Under the pieces are notes generated by a model, which did no database searches, was not told the DNA's origin, and saw nothing but the letters and a program-made list of their open reading frames with translations. From positions 137,673 to 201,672 of the forward strand of contig NZ_JAAFZU010000055.1 of the NCBI RefSeq assembly GCF_018263905.1: a stretch of 64,000 nucleotides of DNA. Direction: 5' to 3'. Each line of letters opens with the position of its first letter. Within the stretch, counting starts at the first letter, position 1. Position numbers and translations under genes: made by a program. This stretch comes from Loktanella sp. SALINAS62. Lineage in GTDB: Bacteria > Pseudomonadota > Alphaproteobacteria > Rhodobacterales > Rhodobacteraceae. Positions 63,083 to 64,000 of this stretch are shown in pieces.

Positions 63083-63860
63083 GACCATTCATGATGTCAG
63101 TGTCGAGCGGATCTATCCGCTCGGCGCGACAATGCGGCGCGTGACGTTCATACCGCTGGTGGGTCCACAGCCGTTTCATCGCCGGGTTCACGGCGGACAT
63201 TGTCAGCTGTTTTTCCCAGACCCAGCGGGCGTGCGTTTACGTAGACCGCGCACATTTACCTACCGGCGCTGGCACGCGGACGGTCGGTTCGATGTGGACT
63301 TTGTTCTTCACGACGGAAACGGCCCCGCAGCCGTCTGGCTGCGTCAGGCTCGCCACGGCGATAACCTGCAATGGCGTCATGGCGGCCCACCCAAGGTCTC
63401 GCTTGCCGGGCCATGCGATGACGCAGCCGTTCTCATCGGTGACATGACGGCGCTACCGTTAATCTCGACACTGATCGAAAACGCACATATCGGTCGCGAT
63501 ATCAGGGCGCTGATGCTGCTCAACGACAGTCATACGCAACTACCGCCAGTCGAACCGGGAAGACCGGTGAAAATTTCGCGGTACAAGACTGTCAGTCAGG
63601 TCGAAGCCGAGCTTCGGACCATGACGTTCGGTCAGTCGGGCCTGCTTTTCGTCGCTTGCGAAGCCAACAAGATGCGGCGGCTGCGGCGGTTCGCCCTCGA
63701 TGATCTGGAACTCTCTGGAAAACAGGTGATCACTTCGGGCTATTGGAAAGCCGGACTGACCGCCGAAGAGATCGACGCAGCAAAGAGGGGTCCGGACTGG
63801 TTCGCAGACACAAACCTGTCGGGTGTTGGACATGAGCAGCCAAGACACAGCATGGCGTGA
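63069..63860 (+). CDS. Siderophore-interacting protein (FAD-dependent ferric reductase)
   Basis: A 263-residue member of the SIP family, which releases iron from ferric siderophores in the cytoplasm by reduction. The FAD-binding motif RPRTFTYRRW, the following FDVDFVLHDGNGPAAVWLRQARHGDNLQW, GDMTALPLISTLIE and the C-terminal SGYWKAGLTAEE with conserved Tyr-Trp are the family marks. The ATG at 63069 lies inside the end of the binding-protein gene; a TTG at 63048 is less likely. It completes the uptake route for an imported siderophore. Confidence 0.92.
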   Translation: MASTETIHDVSVERIYPLGATMRRVTFIPLVGPQPFHRRVHGGHCQLFFPDPAGVRLRRPRTFTYRRWHADGRFDVDFVLHDGNGPAAVWLRQARHGDNLQWRHGGPPKVSLAGPCDDAAVLIGDMTALPLISTLIENAHIGRDIRALMLLNDSHTQLPPVEPGRPVKISRYKTVSQVEAELRTMTFGQSGLLFVACEANKMRRLRRFALDDLELSGKQVITSGYWKAGLTAEEIDAAKRGPDWFADTNLSGVGHEQPRHSMA

Positions 63861-63976
63861 TCGAAAATACCGCTGCGGATTTAACCCAACGTGCCGTCAC
63901 AACGTCTATCGTAAATACCCAATTTACTTGACGAAACCTTACGAATTGATACGGGAAACGACATCACAGCGGGGTT

Positions 63977-63990
63977 CGTTACCCGCTCCA
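63977..63990 (+). repeat. Candidate attR: duplicated 3' end of tRNA-Gly
   Basis: CGTTACCCGCTCCA repeats the last 14 bases of the tRNA gene at 45139-45152 in the same orientation. The longer piece GGGTTCGTTACCCGCTCCA (63972-63990) equals the tRNA T-arm and acceptor end with seven bases (ATTCCCG) missing. No other part of a tRNA precedes it. Confidence 0.65.
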
Positions 63991-64000
63991 CCCTCCATCG

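Larger units (their letters stand above)
45153..63990. mobile_element. Probable genomic island integrated at tRNA-Gly(CCC)
   Basis: The 18.8-kb segment is bounded by the tRNA gene and a direct repeat of its 3' end. Left of it lie core genes; inside are accessory functions only (aromatic precursor catabolism, DAB carbon transporter, siderophore uptake), two apparently decayed gaps and an orphan gene. No integrase, transposase, relaxase or phage gene is visible, so it would be an old island that has lost its recombinase, or one moved in trans. The right flank is not visible beyond ten bases, so the right boundary rests on the repeat alone. Confidence 0.55.

Noticed and set aside
1-64000. CRISPR array, rRNA operon, complete insertion sequence or prophage
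   Set aside because: No regularly spaced repeats, rRNA sequence, transposase or phage structural genes were found on reading through both strands.

Overview
The window is a stretch of chromosome from an alphaproteobacterium of the Rhodobacteraceae, most likely the marine Roseobacter group. The evidence is the family-typical pair DUF6456/DUF6477, LpxI in place of LpxH, the gene order pyrH-frr-uppS-cdsA-dxr-rseP-bamA-skp-fabZ-lpxA-lpxI-lpxB, the order aroB-aroK-xerD-CorC, several TRAP and ABC uptake systems, and a candidate CtrA box and iron-rhodo-box. Genus cannot be fixed from the sequence alone.

Layout. 1-8250: regulatory-type DUF6456/DUF6477 genes, a trimethylamine-methyltransferase-family enzyme, guaA with two overlapping small neighbours, a FadL-type outer-membrane porin carrying an unusual LG-rich repeat insert, and two EamA exporters. 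8186-20258 (minus strand): a compact cell-envelope run from UMP kinase and ribosome recycling through undecaprenyl-PP, CDP-DAG and isoprenoid synthesis to RseP, BamA, Skp and lipid A enzymes, with a 41-codon membrane ORF between rseP and bamA. 20341-28724: miaA, an AraC regulator and a peptide/nickel-type ABC importer with a Tat-exported binding protein. 28721-45031: DUF2254 protein, lytic transglycosylase, ssb, aroB/aroK, two unrecognised envelope proteins, xerD, CorC, a HerA-like ATPase, a candidate sRNA, an IalB protein, a ketosynthase-ACP-lpxD module, and divergent L,D-transpeptidase and YcbK-like peptidase genes.

45079-63990 looks like a genomic island. It begins at a complete tRNA-Gly(CCC) gene and ends, 10 bases before the window end, at a direct repeat of the tRNA 3' end. 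No integrase gene is seen. It carries three modules: (A) 45312-53232, predicted uptake and breakdown of quinate/shikimate-type compounds (TRAP transporter, QsuD-like dehydrogenase, QuiC1-like 3-dehydroshikimate dehydratase) with a divergent TetR-hydrolase-DUF3237 operon and an 18-bp palindromic operator between them; (B) 54294-59189, a LysR regulator and the DabB-DabA inorganic-carbon accumulation pair with all four zinc-site residues of DabA present; (C) 59294-63860, a siderophore ABC importer and siderophore-interacting reductase around a candidate iron-rhodo-box. Between modules lie about 800 bp of apparently non-coding DNA and one orphan secreted acidic repeat protein.

Functions are assigned by recognising motifs and family-typical sequence, without database searches. 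Starts were re-chosen where a Shine-Dalgarno sequence, overlap or signal peptide argued for it.
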